A stretch of 64,000 nt of DNA from Paraburkholderia solitsugae (GTDB lineage Bacteria; Pseudomonadota; Gammaproteobacteria; Burkholderiales; Burkholderiaceae): assembly GCF_013177695.1 (NCBI RefSeq), contig NZ_WOEY01000135.1:1-64000 (forward strand), written 5' to 3'. Made by a program: the position numbers and the translations under genes. Under the pieces are notes generated by a model that saw only the letters and a program-made list of their open reading frames with translations, did no database searches and was not told the DNA's origin. Below are positions 1-8,234 of the stretch, one piece after another. Every line of letters begins with the position of its first letter. The stretch's first letter is position 1.

Positions 1-120
1 TGGAAGCAGGCCAAATACCACTGGCGAAACTTCGTCACCTGGACGAAGGAAACCATCGATGACGAAGTTCGCAACCTGCTCGGCGCATACGGCACCAAAT
101 TTCAAATCAATTTCGCCTGA
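1..120 (+). mobile_element. 3' end of an IS630-family transposase gene (partial)
   Basis: The first 39 codons of the window, open from its left edge to TGA at 118-120, read WKQAKYHWRNFVTWTKE...FGTKFQI-like (actual end ...GAYGTKFQINFA). This matches the remembered C-terminus of IS630/DDE_3 transposases, where an N-(R/L)-IE-(x)-(L/V)-W-K block is followed by K-Y-x-W and a final YGT-(x)-(F/Y)-x-I-x-F. The stop lies about 5 bases from the point where the neighbouring porin reading frame is cut, as expected when the transposase runs almost to the element end. IS630 elements insert at TA, and TA dinucleotides are present at 126-131. The rest of the element is outside the window. Confidence 0.6.
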
Positions 121-124
121 ACAC

Positions 125-1216
125 TTAATAACCGTTCGGGAAAAGCGGATTGAAGGTCTCGACGCGGCCGTCGTTCAAATGGCGGTCACCGGATGCCGCA
201 TCAACCTGCACACCGAATCGCGGCTTCCAAGGCGAATCGAGCGTGTAGCCGAACAGCGAGCCAACCGCCCATGCAGCAATCGTCTTGTCGCCGACGTGGC
301 CCGTTTGGTACATCGACTCCACGTCCCAATCTGTGGCAGCGATTTTCCCCGTATATCGCAGGTCAAACACGTTGCGATGCTCATCGCCTTGCGCATCAAG
401 GAACCGTGCACCGTCACGAGTGTAAAGCGAATAATATCCAGACAGGTCTCCTGGCCCCACGCCCTGCCGTTCGAAACGCACGCCGCTAAAGGTCAAATGG
501 CTATTCGACGTGTCGTCGAATGCCTTGACGTCGCTGTACTGAACAGGTTGAGTCAGGTAACCGATGAAGCGCCATTTCTGGTACTCGTAATCGGCCCAGA
601 TAGCGTCGTACGCCTGGCGTACGTTCGGACCGTCGCGAACGGAAATGAACCGTTGAAGGTCGAATGCCATTTCCTGGCGGCCGACGCGGAATTTCACCGT
701 TCCGGGCCCAAGCGGACTGACCCACGCAACAAATGCCTGTTCCAGATCGAGCGGATTCTTGTCAACAGGGGTCACCATATCCTTGCCGAACGGCCTGGCA
801 TCTTCGAGTTGCACAAAGAACTGAAGGTACGGGCCAATACGCGCATCGGCACTGACCTGCGCGCGCTGGATCACGTAGGTATCCGAATGTCCCGAGCCGA
901 TGCCGAATAGAGGCGCATCGTTGACCTCGAGGCGCTCGCGCAGATTGGCCCCGAGCGACAGATACGAATATGGGTCAGCTCCGAGCGGGATATATTTCAG
1001 GCTGTCCAATGGCTTGCGGGGCACACAGGGATTCTTGAGAACGGACCAATCTTCTTCCCAGCGATTGAACATCACGACCGGCCGCTTGGCGTCGCACGTA
1101 TCAGTCGGCGTGTCGGTCCGCTGAGATGGTTGCCCCTCGTTATCCGCCCGCGTGTCCTCACAGAACCCGAGCGCAAGCCCTGCAATGGCAATCCCTATAT
1201 ATGCCGCGAGTTGCAT
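125..1216 (-). pseudogene. Alginate-export-type outer-membrane porin, C-terminus truncated
   Basis: The 363-residue product starts with a signal peptide (about residues 1-24, MQLAAYIGIAIAGLALGF...) and continues as alternating amphipathic strands typical of the alginate-export/AlgE-like barrel family, with the conserved segments LGANLRERLE, FVQLEDARPF, FRVGRQEMAF and the late block FNPLFPNGY. Family members carry about 80-100 further residues (last strands and terminal aromatic residue) after FNPLFPNGY. Here TAA follows immediately and the next bases belong to an IS630-like element, so the gene was most likely cut by insertion and would lack the terminal strand needed for barrel assembly. It lies downstream of decayed genes on the same strand. 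Probably non-functional. Confidence 0.7.
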
Positions 1217-1258
1217 CCCACCTGGCCTCCCGCCGTGTCAACATTGTTCTTCCTGCCT

Positions 1259-1447
1259 CTATGGAGTGAAGTGCTGCGTCACCCAACACCCCACGCACTC
1301 TTCGGATGCCATCAAGTCACCGTCGATGCCACCACCAATGAGCACGAAGTTCCCCGTCACGTCCGCGGTGAACAGGCCGAACAGCGCGACAAAGCTGAGC
1401 GTGTCGACATAACCAGCAGTCGCTGAGAGCAAACTATCGTCATTCAT
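1259..1447 (-). pseudogene. DUF1275 (YoaK-like) membrane protein, N-terminal stub
   Basis: The first 39 residues (to about 1331) fit the start of DUF1275 membrane proteins: GYVDTLSFVALFGLF followed by VTGNFV, the family signature of G-Y-x-D and T-G-N in the first two helices. The frame then drifts into ECVGCWVTQHFTP and stops after 62 residues, while the family runs to about 220. The gene is therefore a 5' remnant cut between the truncated porin and the broken VOC gene. A normal ATG remains at 1447 but no function is expected. Confidence 0.6.
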
Positions 1448-1521
1448 TGCTCACCCTATGGAGAAGCGTTAGCGAGGATTCGCCTCTCGAATATCGACGC
1501 TCCTTTTGTCGTGACGCTGTC

Positions 1522-2439
1522 CTATTTCGCAGCCGCGTGAATTTCCGCGATGTATCCGCCCGGGAACTGGACGATTGCCGATTCTCTCCGGTCCGACGTG
1601 AAAGGCTGCACGAGAACCGAAACACCAGCGGCCTGAGCCTTCTTCATGGTGTCATCGAAGTCCTTCACTTCATACCCCGTCATCTCGCCCCCTTATGGGT
1701 ACGGCAGATGTCCATCGGTCACAAAGACGGTCATGTTCCCGAATCCCGACGTCAGTCGAACGCGCCGGAAGGTATCGTTCGCCCGGCCGATTTCAACGCC
1801 CGGCGCGCTGTGATTGTCGGAAACCACCTTCCCGTGCGAGAACGCGACCCATTTCTGGATGAGTGCGTTCGCACGACCCGGCGAGACGTACACCCGGTTT
1901 TCCGGAACGGTCTCGAGCGCCTCGTAGTTCGGAGCCTGCGTGTGCCAGTAGAGCTGCATGTGCACGCCGCCCGGCCAGGAGATGACGGCGTCACGCCCAA
2001 TCGGGTCCGGAAAAGTATCGACCACGACATCAGCACCGTGAGCCTTCGCCGATTTCATCGCGCCGTCCATATCCGTGACGAGGTAGCCCGTACGCTCGTG
2101 ACCAAACGGATACGGAATCGGTGTCTTGAAGCCGAACACCGAAATCGTACCCACTGGCGTGAAGACCAGTTGGGACATCGTCTGGCTCGGTGTCGGCGTC
2201 ACCTGGAAGACGCCTTGGTGCGATTTGTGGCCGCCAAACGTGGCGGCGAAGCTGTCCGTGAACTTGTCGAAGTCCTCCGGTGCCACATACACGTGAGTGG
2301 TGTCGTACTGCGGCCTGACAGAGAAAGACGCCGTTTGCGGCGTCTCGATGTTTTGCATTGCGAAAGAAGTCGACGGTGCACTTGCAACCAGAGCGAGAGC
2401 AAGCGCAAAGGCGGCACCGAGAGATTGAAAATTACGCAT
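1522..2439 (-). pseudogene. Secreted VOC/glyoxalase-like protein (cassette copy A) with an in-frame stop
   Basis: The open part encodes 248 residues beginning with a signal peptide (MRNFQSLGAAFALALALVAS...) and two VOC-type modules (YDTTHVYVAPEDFDKFTDSF; FVTDGHLPYP). It is closely similar to the protein at 29267-30187. That copy continues DGHLPYP-FGHELTGYEV; here codon 249 is TAA (1693-1695), and the same frame then resumes GGEMTGYEVKD...FPGGYIAEIHAAAK to TAG at 1522-1524. The full frame would be 305 residues, the same length as the intact sister. So one nonsense codon removes the last 57 residues including the end of the second VOC module. It is last in a co-directional run with DoxX, amidohydrolase and XapX genes. 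Readthrough or a shortened working protein cannot be excluded. Confidence 0.75.
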
Positions 2440-2465
2440 GATGGTGAGTTTCCTGTCCTGTTTTT

Positions 2466-2888
2466 TTAGACGCGAGAGCGTCGCTCACCACTGGCCACAT
2501 AGGTGACCATCACGAAGGCGGCAATCAGCCCTAGGTGCTCGAAAAAACTGTTCAACGCGATGAAGCGAGCCACACCTTCCAGACGCCAGAAGTTGTTCGC
2601 CACAAGCATTGCCACCACCGTCAATCCAGCCAGCCCTCCCGCTCCGACCCACGTGAACCTGTTGAAGACAATGCACAGGGAGCCGGCTATTTCCACGAAA
2701 ATTGCCAAGGTAGCCCAAAGCCACGCAGGATGGAGGCCGAAGTGAGCCTGCTCAGCGACCGCGGCGTCGAAATGCATCAGCTTGGTGATGCCGCCAACGA
2801 GGTACGCTGAGACGAGACAGATGCGGACCAATGGCATCACCCACGGTTGACGCAGGAGTGCCACTACCCAAGATGGACTGTCCGCCAC
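2466..2888 (-). CDS. DoxX-family small membrane protein (copy A)
   Basis: Four hydrophobic segments and the pattern LVSAYLVGGITKLMHF, HFGLHPAWLWATLAIFVEIAGS, VAMLVANNFW and FFEHLGLIAAFVMVTY identify a DoxX-like integral membrane protein of about 140 residues. The GTG at 2888 is chosen because it aligns with the GTG start of the sister gene (30686) and follows a purine-rich GGGCGAGGG. ATG codons at 2915 and 2921 give a slightly longer form overlapping the upstream amidohydrolase stop. The gene is translationally close to the amidohydrolase (2900) and precedes the VOC gene by 26 bases, so the four minus-strand genes form one transcription unit. The specific role of DoxX proteins in such operons is unknown; redox or metabolite-linked membrane roles have been suggested for relatives. 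Confidence 0.8.
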   Translation of the reverse strand: MADSPSWVVALLRQPWVMPLVRICLVSAYLVGGITKLMHFDAAVAEQAHFGLHPAWLWATLAIFVEIAGSLCIVFNRFTWVGAGGLAGLTVVAMLVANNFWRLEGVARFIALNSFFEHLGLIAAFVMVTYVASGERRSRV

Positions 2889-2899
2889 TGGCCCTCGCC

Positions 2900-4789
2900 C
2901 TAGACCGCCCAGCATGCGCATCCCAGCGCGCCCCAAAAGCCCTTGTAGTCCGACGTCGGCGCATTGCCGAGCCACGCGCGCCGATGGTCGTGACCGTGAA
3001 CGCCGCAAGCGCGCGCGCAGTCACATGCCGCGGACGCCACCTGCTGAAGCGGCGCGCCGGATGCGTCGCCCTGCTTCCACGCGGCAAACCCGCCATACTT
3101 TCGCACGGGTGACCAGTCAGGCATCGCCGGAGGAGGCGGACTATCGTCCAGCGAGACGAATTCGCCCGTCGCATAAACCACCCTGCCGCCCACGACCGTA
3201 AGCAAAGACGACGTGCCAGCGATGTCGTCCTCGGCGCAGGCAAAGAAGTCGCGATCAGGGACGATAAGGTCGGCGAGCTGACCCACTGCAATTTGCCCTT
3301 TCTTGCCGACCTCATTCGAGAACCAGGTGACGTTCTCGGTCCACATGCGCAGAGCCGTCTCACGGTCCAGACAGTTGCGCTGGGGATAAATGCGCAGACC
3401 GCCGACCGTCTTGCCGGTCACCAGCCAGGAGAGGGAGACCCACGGGTTGTAGGACGCAACTCGAGTCGCGTCGGTCCCCGCCGACGTGTGAATCCCCTTC
3501 TCGAGCATTCGCGAAACAGGAGGCGTGCCCTCAGCAGCTTTCTCACCATATCGCTCAACGAAATACTCGCCCTGATACGCCATTCGATGCTGGACGGCAA
3601 CGCCCCCGCCGAGCGCGGCGATGCGGTCCATCGACTTCTCGGTAATCGTTTCCGCATGGTCGAAAAACCAGTTCAAGCCGGCAAGAGGTGTGTCGCCGTT
3701 CACCTTCTCAAACACGTCGAGCGCACGACTGATGGTCTCGTCGTACGTCGCGTGCATGCGCCACGGCCAGCGATTCTCCACGAGCACGCGGATGACGCCT
3801 TCGAGGTCGCCCTCCATTTCCGGAGGCATGTCCGGGCGCGCCACCCTGAAGTCCTCGAAGTCCGCCGCGGAGAACGTGAGCATCTCGCCTGCGCCGTTGT
3901 GCCGGAAGTAGTCGTTCCCGTCCTTATACTTCGACGTCTTTGTCCAGTTGAGGAAGTCTTCCTTCTCACCCTTGGGCTTTTGAGTGAACAGGTTGTAGGC
4001 CAGCCTGATGGTAAGCAGTCCCTCAGCGTCAAGCTTCTGGACGACCTCGTAGTCCTCCGGGAAGTTCTGGAATCCACCGCCGGCATCAATGGCTCCGGTG
4101 ACGCCCAATCTATTCAGCTCGCGCATGAAATGCCGCGTCGAGTTCAGCTGATATTCGAGAGGAAGCTTGGGCCCCTTCGCCAACGTCGCATAGAGGATGG
4201 CCGCGTTGGGCTTCGCCAGGAGCAACCCGGTCGGATTGCCCGCGCTATCGCGCACAATCTCGCCTCCGGGTGGCTCAGGCGTGTCCTTGGTGTAGCCCAC
4301 CACCCGCAGCGCCGCGGCGTTCAGCAGCGCGCGGTCGTAGAGGTGCAGCATGAAAACCGGCGTGTCCGGTGCTGCAGCGTTCAGCTCCTCGATGGTCGGC
4401 AAGCGACGCTCGTCGAACTGGTGCTCCGTGAATCCACCGACGACACGTACCCATTGAGGCGGCGGCGTGATAGCCACCTGCGCCTTGAGCATCTCCATGG
4501 CAGTCGCCAGTGAGCGCACACCATCCCACCGAAGCTCCATGTTGAAATTCAGCCCGCCACGGATGATGTGGAGATGGTTGTCGATTAACCCCGGAAGAGC
4601 TGAGCGTCCCTTCAGGTCGACCGTACGCGTGCTATCGGACTTGAGCTGACTTATCTCGCTGTCGCCGCCGACGGCGATGAATTTACCGTCCTTGATAGCA
4701 ATCGCAGTGGCAGTTGGCTTCGATTTATCTAACGTCGTGAAACGGCCATTGAAAAGAATCAAGTCCGGCGCATCTTGATGAGGCATCAT
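2900..4789 (-). CDS. YtcJ-type amidohydrolase with Cys/His-rich tail (copy A)
   Basis: The 629-residue protein belongs to the metal-dependent amidohydrolase superfamily, YtcJ/Amidohydro_3 branch. It has the N-terminal beta-sandwich strand DLILFNGRFTTLD, the metal motif H72-L-H74 in LIDNHLHIIRGG, conserved WVRVVGGFTEHQFDE, histidine segments RMHATYDETI and FFDHAETI, and the late SAGTDATRVASYNPW carrying the catalytic aspartate. The substrate is unknown; relatives hydrolyse formamides, ureides or cyclic amides. The last 40 residues carry a compact set of cysteines and histidines (C589, C591, C595, H598, H600, H602, C624, C626), also present in the second copy at 30688-32580. Its ATG overlaps the XapX stop by an ATGA junction, so the two are translationally coupled. 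The protein has no signal peptide. Confidence 0.85.
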   Translation of the reverse strand: MMPHQDAPDLILFNGRFTTLDKSKPTATAIAIKDGKFIAVGGDSEISQLKSDSTRTVDLKGRSALPGLIDNHLHIIRGGLNFNMELRWDGVRSLATAMEMLKAQVAITPPPQWVRVVGGFTEHQFDERRLPTIEELNAAAPDTPVFMLHLYDRALLNAAALRVVGYTKDTPEPPGGEIVRDSAGNPTGLLLAKPNAAILYATLAKGPKLPLEYQLNSTRHFMRELNRLGVTGAIDAGGGFQNFPEDYEVVQKLDAEGLLTIRLAYNLFTQKPKGEKEDFLNWTKTSKYKDGNDYFRHNGAGEMLTFSAADFEDFRVARPDMPPEMEGDLEGVIRVLVENRWPWRMHATYDETISRALDVFEKVNGDTPLAGLNWFFDHAETITEKSMDRIAALGGGVAVQHRMAYQGEYFVERYGEKAAEGTPPVSRMLEKGIHTSAGTDATRVASYNPWVSLSWLVTGKTVGGLRIYPQRNCLDRETALRMWTENVTWFSNEVGKKGQIAVGQLADLIVPDRDFFACAEDDIAGTSSLLTVVGGRVVYATGEFVSLDDSPPPPAMPDWSPVRKYGGFAAWKQGDASGAPLQQVASAACDCARACGVHGHDHRRAWLGNAPTSDYKGFWGALGCACWAV

Positions 4790-5076
4790 GAACGTTTCTC
4801 CTCAGACGATACTCCCGCCATGGGCCCAGGTCTGCCGGAGTTCCGGCCAGGCAAGGACCCAAACAGGTGTTGATTGCAATGCTCCTCCCTCCAGGCCACG
4901 CGAAAGTTGGCGCCGGAAAGCATCTTTCTTGCAACTGGGAAAATTTGCTCGCCTGCGAGTATGCCTAAAAGGCCCACCAGGGCGACGATAGGAGGGGCCG
5001 GTGACGGTACGCCAATCAGGCTATAGACCACGCCTACAAGGATTCCAGCCAGCAGCGAAAGCACATACGCTTTCAT
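4786..5076 (-). CDS. XapX-domain small membrane protein (copy A, first)
   Basis: The start at 5076 is set by AGGAGGG a few bases upstream. The 96-residue product begins MKAYVLSLLAGILVGVVYSL and continues PSPAPPIVALVGLLGILAGEQ, the two-helix XapX signature with the inter-helix S-P-A-P-P turn. The rest is a soluble, poorly conserved tail. It is the first gene of the minus-strand run and overlaps the amidohydrolase start by four bases. XapX proteins have no established biochemical role; three occur in this window, always next to an amidohydrolase or isochorismatase-like gene. Confidence 0.8.
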   Translation of the reverse strand: MKAYVLSLLAGILVGVVYSLIGVPSPAPPIVALVGLLGILAGEQIFPVARKMLSGANFRVAWREEHCNQHLFGSLPGRNSGRPGPMAGVSSEEKRS

Positions 5077-5589
5077 CGACCAACCCTCCTCTGGTACGCC
5101 GCAAGCAACCACTCGCGACGACGACCAAGCCGAGAACGGGAAACACCCTAGGTGTATTCGACGAACCGGCCCCGATAAATGTCGCCCCACCTTGCAACGG
5201 CTGGTGACGCGGCCTCAAAGGAGGCGCACCCGCACGACGTATGCAACCCTACGGGCGATACACATACTGACCGAAAATATAATGAGAAGCCGGCTGCCGA
5301 AGGACAACGAGTCTGCCGCTTTCATCGCAGCTTATGACTTTCAAGCTGCAAAGAAAAGCATCTTGTTGGCATCGAACCCATACAAAAAACCCTGGTATCG
5401 CGCTCGACAGCTTCACATCCAAACAATGTGGACTATGCTTATTTTGGACCACGAGACGGCATTGCTCATGTCTTGTTTTCCAGCGGGAGACACATCGTTA
5501 TTGGACTCATTGGAACAACGCGAGTGGCTCTTCCGGCGCGCAAATCCGGCGTGACGTTTTGTTAAAACCTCATACGAAGGGATGGCATC
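5077..5589. promoter_or_regulatory. Divergent intergenic region between the two halves of cassette copy A
   Basis: About 510 bases separate the XapX start (5076, minus) from the isochorismatase-like start (5590, plus). The region is more AT-rich than its flanks (for example 5260-5300 and 5380-5450), so it probably holds both promoters. Short open frames cross it, but none resembles a known protein or has a convincing ribosome site. No operator with clear symmetry was recognised. Confidence 0.4.
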
Positions 5590-6279
5590 ATGAGCAAAGA
5601 GAAACTGGAGGTGCTTACTCCGACCAACAGCCAGATCATCTTCATCGACCAGCAGCCTCAGATGGCCTTTGGCGTCCAGTCAATCGACCGACAAGTATTG
5701 AAAAACAACGTCGTTGGACTGGCGAAGGCGGCGAAGACTTTCAATATCCCGACGACCATCACGACGGTCGAGAGCGAAAGCTTCTCTGGCTTCTCATACC
5801 CGGAGCTGCTCGACGTGTTCCCGGACCAGCCCACTCTCGAGCGAACCTCGATGAACTCGTGGGACGACCAGAAAGTCCGCGACGCGCTCAAGAAAAACGC
5901 CCGGAACAAGGTCGTCGTCTCCGGCCTGTGGACTGAGGTGTGCAACACGACGTTCGCGCTCTGCGCGATGCTCGAAGGCGGCTACGAAATTTACATGGTC
6001 GCCGATGCATCCGGCGGCACGTCGAAGGACGCGCACGACTACGCGATGCAACGGATGGTCCAGGCCGGCGCCGTCCCGGTCACATGGCAACAGGTCCTTC
6101 TCGAATGGCAGCGTGACTGGGCGCGCAGAGAAACGTATGACGCCGTGATGAAAATCGCGAGGGAACATTCCGGTGCATACGGGATGGGCATCGACTACGC
6201 CTACACGATGGTTCATAAGGCACCCCAGCGCACGGAAACGACGCACGAGTCTCTCGCCACGGTCCCGGCGAAGACCTGA
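5590..6279 (+). CDS. Isochorismatase-like (YcaC-type) hydrolase (copy A)
   Basis: The 229-residue cytoplasmic protein has the cysteine-hydrolase fold pattern: strand IIFIDQQPQMAF with catalytic-type D20, the segment ERTSMNSWDD, then VVVSGLWTEVCNTT with nucleophile C118 and YMVADASGG. These features place it with YcaC-like members, whose physiological substrates are mostly unknown. At the position where YcaC-type enzymes have lysine before N-A-W, this protein shows R85, a conservative change that should be checked. It is the first gene of a plus-strand pair with a XapX gene 50 bases downstream. It is the only intact isochorismatase-like gene of the two cassette copies. Confidence 0.8.
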   Translation: MSKEKLEVLTPTNSQIIFIDQQPQMAFGVQSIDRQVLKNNVVGLAKAAKTFNIPTTITTVESESFSGFSYPELLDVFPDQPTLERTSMNSWDDQKVRDALKKNARNKVVVSGLWTEVCNTTFALCAMLEGGYEIYMVADASGGTSKDAHDYAMQRMVQAGAVPVTWQQVLLEWQRDWARRETYDAVMKIAREHSGAYGMGIDYAYTMVHKAPQRTETTHESLATVPAKT

Positions 6280-6329
6280 CGGGGCGACGCATGCTGAGCT
6301 GAAATGCGAGTCCGAGGACTTCTCTACCG

Positions 6330-6638
6330 ATGAAACCTTATATTCTCTCGCTCCTTGGTGGCATTCTCGCCGGCGCGATATACAGCCTGATTCGTGTACG
6401 CTCGCCGGCGCCGCCAATGGTGGCCCTCGTGGGATTGCTGGGGATAGTTATCGGGGCTCAAATCATTCCAACTGGACGCCAGCTTCTGGCGAGCACTACG
6501 CCTCCGTTTGCAAAGACAGAGATGGTGCAGACGCACACTACACATTCGCCCCCTTCGAATAACGCTGAACTGATTTCGCGCGCGCCCGCAGGTGGGTCAA
6601 TTCTGGACGGACATCAACTTCAGCCCACACGGCGATGA
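6330..6638 (+). CDS. XapX-domain small membrane protein (copy A, second)
   Basis: This 102-residue protein starts MKPYILSLLGGILAGAIYSL and continues RSPAPPMVALVGLLGIVIGAQI, the same two-helix XapX signature as at 4786-5076 and 32577-32864. After residue 55 it has a polar, probably disordered tail. It follows the isochorismatase-like gene by 50 bases on the same strand, making a two-gene unit. Its last 19 bases overlap the 3' end of the convergent YCII-like gene. Function unknown. Confidence 0.75.
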   Translation: MKPYILSLLGGILAGAIYSLIRVRSPAPPMVALVGLLGIVIGAQIIPTGRQLLASTTPPFAKTEMVQTHTTHSPPSNNAELISRAPAGGSILDGHQLQPTRR

Positions 6639-6898
6639 AAACGGTGAATTCTGACTTCGTCCCAGAGCCCAGCGGCAAAGAGCGGGTCATTGCGATTGAA
6701 TGCCTCGACTTCCTCCCGTGTCTGCGCCTCCACCAGAAAGAAGCTGCCGATCTTCTTCTCGCCAGCGTCGTCCACTAACGGACCGGATGTGACAATAGCG
6801 ATCGGCCTGCTCTCCAGATACGCGCGATGCTTCGGGGTATGGGTCTCGCGAAGCCCGAACGCACCTAGCTTATCGGTACAGTAAACGATCCAGTTCAT
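6620..6898 (-). CDS. YCII-related domain protein
   Basis: The start at 6898 (MNWIVYCTDKLGAFGLR) is preceded by AGGGAG at a suitable distance; an upstream start would add 19 unlike residues. The 92-residue product has the ferredoxin-like YCII layout: first strand WIVYCTDK, R-x-x-x-T-P-x-H-R-A-Y-L, then VTSGPLVDDAGEKKIGSFFLVEA and FNRNDPLFAAGLWDEVRIH, including the D-P-(F/Y) motif. YCII proteins are small dimeric enzymes or auxiliary proteins; one relative dehydrochlorinates a chloromuconolactone, but most are unassigned. It is convergent with the XapX gene. Confidence 0.75.
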   Translation of the reverse strand: MNWIVYCTDKLGAFGLRETHTPKHRAYLESRPIAIVTSGPLVDDAGEKKIGSFFLVEAQTREEVEAFNRNDPLFAAGLWDEVRIHRFHRRVG

Positions 6899-7233
6899 GT
6901 TTTGCAGCTCCCTATCAAAGTCGGACAGGACTGGTACGCGCCTGCTAAGCGCCACAAGAATCCTGCCGGGTTTATAGCTTCATTTATCTGAGGCGGGTAC
7001 GGTAGTGCCCGGATTGCCTGCCGCCTTGTCCTCGGCGCTCTGCAAGTTCTGTGGAGAATTGGCCTGGTCACCGCCCCAGATTGAAGACATGACCAACTTG
7101 TTGTCCATAAAACGAATGAATTAAGTTCGATCATTCAGATCGAGCCACCCACAGCTTTCCACTGACCTTCGCGATGAATAGAATATAAAGGGCGTTAAAC
7201 CGACGCGCTTCAGATCAAGCGGAGAGAATCATC
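6899..7233. other. Gap with one possible 42-codon minus-strand ORF
   Basis: Between the YCII-like start and the small secreted protein is a 335-base gap. A minus-strand frame at 6980-7108 encodes 42 residues (MDNKLVMSS... ending TTVPASDK). Its composition resembles the tail of small Burkholderia secreted proteins, but it has no signal peptide and no clear ribosome site. It may be a remnant. The last 60 bases before 7234 are AT-rich (GAATAGAATATAAAG near 7173-7188) and could be the promoter of the next gene. Confidence 0.25.
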
Positions 7234-7422
7234 ATGAATGTCACTACGCTTTTTGCGGTCGTGGTTTTAAGCATGTCCCTTTTTACGCCAGCCTTTGCCA
7301 GTGAGCATATGCATGTGAATCACGACCACGAACACACTCGCTATCAACCGCCCGGCGCGGATCAGAATACATCGACTCAGGCGCCACAAGACAGTAATCA
7401 GACTTTGCCGGGGAGCAAGTAA
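7234..7422 (+). CDS. Small secreted protein, His/Asp-rich
   Basis: A 62-residue product with a clear signal peptide (MNVTTLFAVVVLSMSLFTPAFA, cleavage after residue 22). The mature part is about 40 residues with a histidine-rich start (SEHMHVNHDHEH) followed by a Gln/Asn/Thr/Pro-rich stretch. GGAGAG lies about 8 bases before the ATG. The histidine cluster could bind a divalent metal, but that is inference. No family was recognised. The gene stands alone, convergent with the alpha/beta hydrolase gene. Confidence 0.65.
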   Translation: MNVTTLFAVVVLSMSLFTPAFASEHMHVNHDHEHTRYQPPGADQNTSTQAPQDSNQTLPGSK

Positions 7423-7445
7423 GCTCGAGGAGCGCGTGTCTCGCC

Positions 7446-8234
7446 TTAGCGTGCATAGCGAAGGAGGAAATCCCGTAACGGCGGATTCACCATATCGGCA
7501 TGCGTTAAATTCGGCGTGTGTCCCGCCCGGTCGACCAGTATGAGATCTTTGCAATTCGGCAACTGGGCGGCAAGCGCCTCTGCGCAGTCAGGGCTGATGG
7601 CGGCGTCGTCGCGTCCATGGAATACGATCGACGTATGGGTAATCTCGCCAAGGCGCGGCGTGATGTCGTCCCTGGAGACAAGGGCATTGACCGGATGTTC
7701 GAAGTGATCCGCGCTAGCGTTCATCCATTTCTGGATCCATGCCGATGCCGCGTACTCGGGACCGAACAGAAACGCCGACAGATTCTGCGCGACATTTTTC
7801 GACCCATTGCGCGTCCATTCCGCTTTCAACTCTTCGAAAGACTGCTTGACCGCTTCGGAATCTACATCGCTTCTTGTCGATATCAGGGCGATCGCCCGAA
7901 AGCGATCCGGTTCCAGCAACGCCGCGCGCATCGATACGAAGCCGCCTTGAGACATGCCCACAAGCGACGCCGAGGCGACCTCCAGATGATCGAGCAAGGC
8001 AATGAGATCCTGCGCGGAATCCCAGTAGCTAAAGGGCCGGGTCGTGGCTCCCGTTGCCCCGAAACCTCGCTGGTCCCAAACGACGCAACGGAACTCGGCC
8101 TGGAGGTCCGCAATGTTCGGCTGGAACATGTCGCCGTCCATCAGAAAACCGTGGCTAAAGACAACGACAGGCGCCCCGGAAGGGCCGAACTCATCGTATG
8201 CGAAGCGTATCCCTTCTCGTTCAAAAAACGGCAT
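7446..8234 (-). CDS. Alpha/beta-fold hydrolase
   Basis: The start at 8234 (MPFFEREGIRFAYDEFG) fits family length (262 residues); a start 36 bases upstream is possible. The fold markers are the oxyanion segment VVFSHGFLMDGDMF, the nucleophile elbow GMSQGG, the acid in FHGRDDAA and the final AGHTPNLTH with the catalytic histidine. Enzymes of this type include 3-oxoadipate enol-lactonase-like and meta-cleavage-product hydrolases, but nothing here fixes the substrate. It is transcribed away from an AraC-type regulator across a 300-base intergenic region, which suggests that regulator controls it. Confidence 0.8.
   Translation of the reverse strand: MPFFEREGIRFAYDEFGPSGAPVVVFSHGFLMDGDMFQPNIADLQAEFRCVVWDQRGFGATGATTRPFSYWDSAQDLIALLDHLEVASASLVGMSQGGFVSMRAALLEPDRFRAIALISTRSDVDSEAVKQSFEELKAEWTRNGSKNVAQNLSAFLFGPEYAASAWIQKWMNASADHFEHPVNALVSRDDITPRLGEITHTSIVFHGRDDAAISPDCAEALAAQLPNCKDLILVDRAGHTPNLTHADMVNPPLRDFLLRYAR

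Noticed and set aside
3293..4513. 406-codon plus-strand open frame
   Set aside because: Antisense to amidohydrolase copy A; a similar shadow appears over copy B, as expected from conserved codon structure.
5192..5554. 120-codon plus-strand frame in the divergent region of copy A
   Set aside because: No ribosome site, no family pattern, and it would fill the space needed for two promoters.
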